Translations under genes and position numbers: made by a program
Source: Zygnema circumcarinatum
Lineage: Eukaryota; Streptophyta; Zygnematophyceae; Zygnematales; Zygnemataceae
NCBI GenBank assembly: GCA_037447605.1
Contig: CM074810.1
Coordinates: 913,978 to 933,977 of the forward strand
Direction: 5' to 3'
DNA length: 20,000 bases
Part shown: positions 18,622 through 20,000 of the stretch, one piece after another
Layout of the letters: every line of letters starts with the position of its first letter
Position numbering within the stretch: the stretch's first letter is position 1
Notes under the pieces: model-generated
Databases searched by the model: none
The model's input: the letters and a program-made list of their open reading frames with translations, nothing else
Told to the model about the DNA's origin: nothing

Positions 18622-19283
18622 AGGCCCTTGCCTTTTCTTTCGTGCGCAATTGCAGCTCGTCCACTTTTTAGCGTTGTTAGTGGTTTTCTCTGAGGCAGAG
18701 TTATGTGGAAAGGACATTTCGTTCTGGCAGGTGTCGAACTTTGCGATGCACACATCTCTCAACGGTTTTTTTTTGAAAGAAACCAGTTTCAGCCATGGTT
18801 TTTTTTTACCAGCGTGACCAAGCAATGGCTACTTGTTTGGAGATTCTGCATTTAAGTTTTTTCTGCATTGTATATTTTTTACGAAAGTCAATTTGGAGAG
18901 TTGGAATTCAATCACCTAGCGCATAAAGTTGGACCTTCCGTTTGGGGGGGGGTGGGGGGGGGGGGTGGGAGGGGCGGGGGGCGAGGGGGGGGAGGGGAAG
19001 CGAGAGTGAGAGAGGGGGATGAAAGAGCCAGAAAAAGAGGGGAAAGGGGAAAGGAGAGGGGAGGGAGAGACATAGAGGACGGGAGGGAGAGGGAGGGAGA
19101 ACGAGAGAGGAAGAAACGTACCATGCATGTTGTGCACCCTTTCGAAGTACAACCACCACATTCTCTAACGCATGCATGATTGAATCACACATATCACTCA
19201 CCATCATCATCTTTCAATCTAAGAGGACACTGTTGACCACGGGAACTGCCAACGAGACTGTGTACGAGGGGGTAGCATTCTGG
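18622..19283. other. Convergent intergenic region between the lipase and GT64
   Basis: Both neighbouring genes end here (stops at 18619-18621 plus and 19284-19286 minus), so the region should hold both 3' UTRs and poly(A) sites. T-rich stretches near 18767-18890 could belong to lipase 3' processing. The G-rich tract is listed separately. Reading frames here are proline/serine or glycine/arginine low-complexity artefacts. Confidence 0.6.
18944..19115. repeat. G-rich then GA-rich tract between convergent genes
   Basis: From 18944 come long G runs separated by single T, A or C (9 G, T, 11 G, T, 3 G and more), fitting a G-quadruplex pattern many times over. This changes at about 19000 into GAGAGGGG-type purine sequence up to roughly 19115. 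It sits about 320 bp past the lipase stop and 170 bp past the GT64 stop. Confidence 0.85.
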
Positions 19284-19968
19284 TTAGGAGTCCCAAGAGT
19301 CCTTCCTGGAGTTGAATTTAGAGGGATGCAGAGGCAGCTTCCCAGACACATTCGTGAACTTCCGAATGCACTCTTCCCTAATGGTGAAGTGCGTCTGCTT
19401 CCGACTAAGCGCCTCCTTGGAGAGCCCCGCCGTTTCAAAGGCGAAAGGAGGGTGGATGTATTCCACCGACCTCCTCCCAGCTTCCATTCTATTGGCTACT
19501 AAGAAGTTCATCAGGAGATCCTCGCAATTGAAAACCTTGTCCACTATTTCCCGCCCTTCCACAGCCAGCTTCTCCCCGCCCCAGTAAAGGGCAAAGAGAT
19601 CCTCATGATCGAGGAATGCCGCTCCCGTCAAAATTAGGTTATAGCTGTCCTTCTCTCTTGCAGTCTTTTCTTGCTCATAGACTAGACTTTTTTCATCAAC
19701 ATTCCGAGGATAGAATCCCACAAGCCGGTCAGGATTTTCTCGCCAGGCTGCGAAGCCTCTCTCTAAGTCGTTGCAGGTCATCATGATGTCATCGTCTAGC
19801 TCCAAAACTGCCCGTGTTTTGATAAGAGGGTCCGGACGAAAGCGGTTGTTTAGGGAGTTGTTGGCCTCTACTCGGACCCGGACAGGTACTAAAGACTGGA
19901 AATCTTGTCCCGGAATAGGAGGCTGACCGCGATTCCATATCAACACAATCTCCCTCACCGAAGCGCAT
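19284..19968 (-). CDS. Glycosyltransferase family 64 (exostosin-like) enzyme, last exon only
   Basis: GT64 enzymes are Golgi type II membrane glycosyltransferases; plant members such as GMT1 and GINT1 add sugars to GIPC sphingolipids. The visible exon (acceptor AG at 19969-19970, stop TAA at 19284-19286) gives 227 residues plus a split codon. It begins CASVREIVLIWNRGQPPIP and contains VRVEANNSLNNRF, PLIKTRAVLELDDDIMM with the metal-binding DDD at 19788-19796, RLVGFYPR, LTGAAFLD and NCEDLLMNFL, in family order. It ends KFNSRKDSWDS, consistent with a natural GT64 C-terminus. The membrane anchor and N-terminal half lie beyond 20000. Which plant GT64 branch it belongs to cannot be told from this part. 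Confidence 0.9.
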
Positions 19969-20000
19969 CTGCAAACGGAGCCACTTCAGAGAAATGAGGT

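Noticed and set aside
18868..19210. Gly/Arg- and Pro/Ser-rich frames over the G-rich tract
   Set aside because: They are low-complexity translations of the G/GA repeat in several frames at once, as expected for simple sequence.

Overview
The window looks like nuclear DNA of a green plant (streptophyte lineage), not a prokaryote. Its genes are cut by GT-AG introns of roughly 150-750 bp, and the spliced proteins match plant families closely: COP9 signalosome subunit 5, an At3g54460-type F-box/SNF2 protein, TRAP-alpha and a GT64 glycosyltransferase. Five protein genes in 20 kb, purine/pyrimidine microsatellites and long G runs suggest a fairly compact genome, perhaps a bryophyte or streptophyte alga. 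I cannot fix the species. Family comparisons are from memory; no search was run.

Layout. (1) 1-883, minus: 5' part of a TRAP-alpha gene, truncated at the window edge, which falls in a 25-G run. (2) 884-2386: gene-poor stretch with a doubtful plus-strand exon near 1173-1259 and a GACA repeat. (3) 2387-12884, minus: one 11-exon gene for a protein of about 2051 residues with F-box, SNF2 lobe 1, CW zinc finger, RING finger and helicase C-terminal lobe. Every splice junction keeps phase. (4) 12885-13072: a 188-bp divergent promoter with two perfect G-boxes and a minus-strand TATA box. (5) 13073-15598, plus: complete 6-exon CSN5 gene (359 aa). (6) 15599-16212: intergenic, with inverted repeats. (7) 16213-18621, plus: 6-exon secreted class-3 lipase (374 aa). 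(8) 18622-19283: convergent intergenic region with a very G-rich tract. (9) 19284-19968, minus: last exon of a GT64 enzyme, cut by the right edge.

How the genes relate. The most notable arrangement is the head-to-head pairing of an F-box/RING chromatin remodeller with CSN5. CSN5 is the protease subunit that removes NEDD8 from cullins, the scaffolds on which F-box proteins work. TRAP-alpha, the lipase and GT64 all belong to the secretory pathway, but nothing in the sequence shows that they act together. I found no mobile element, CRISPR array, tRNA or rRNA.
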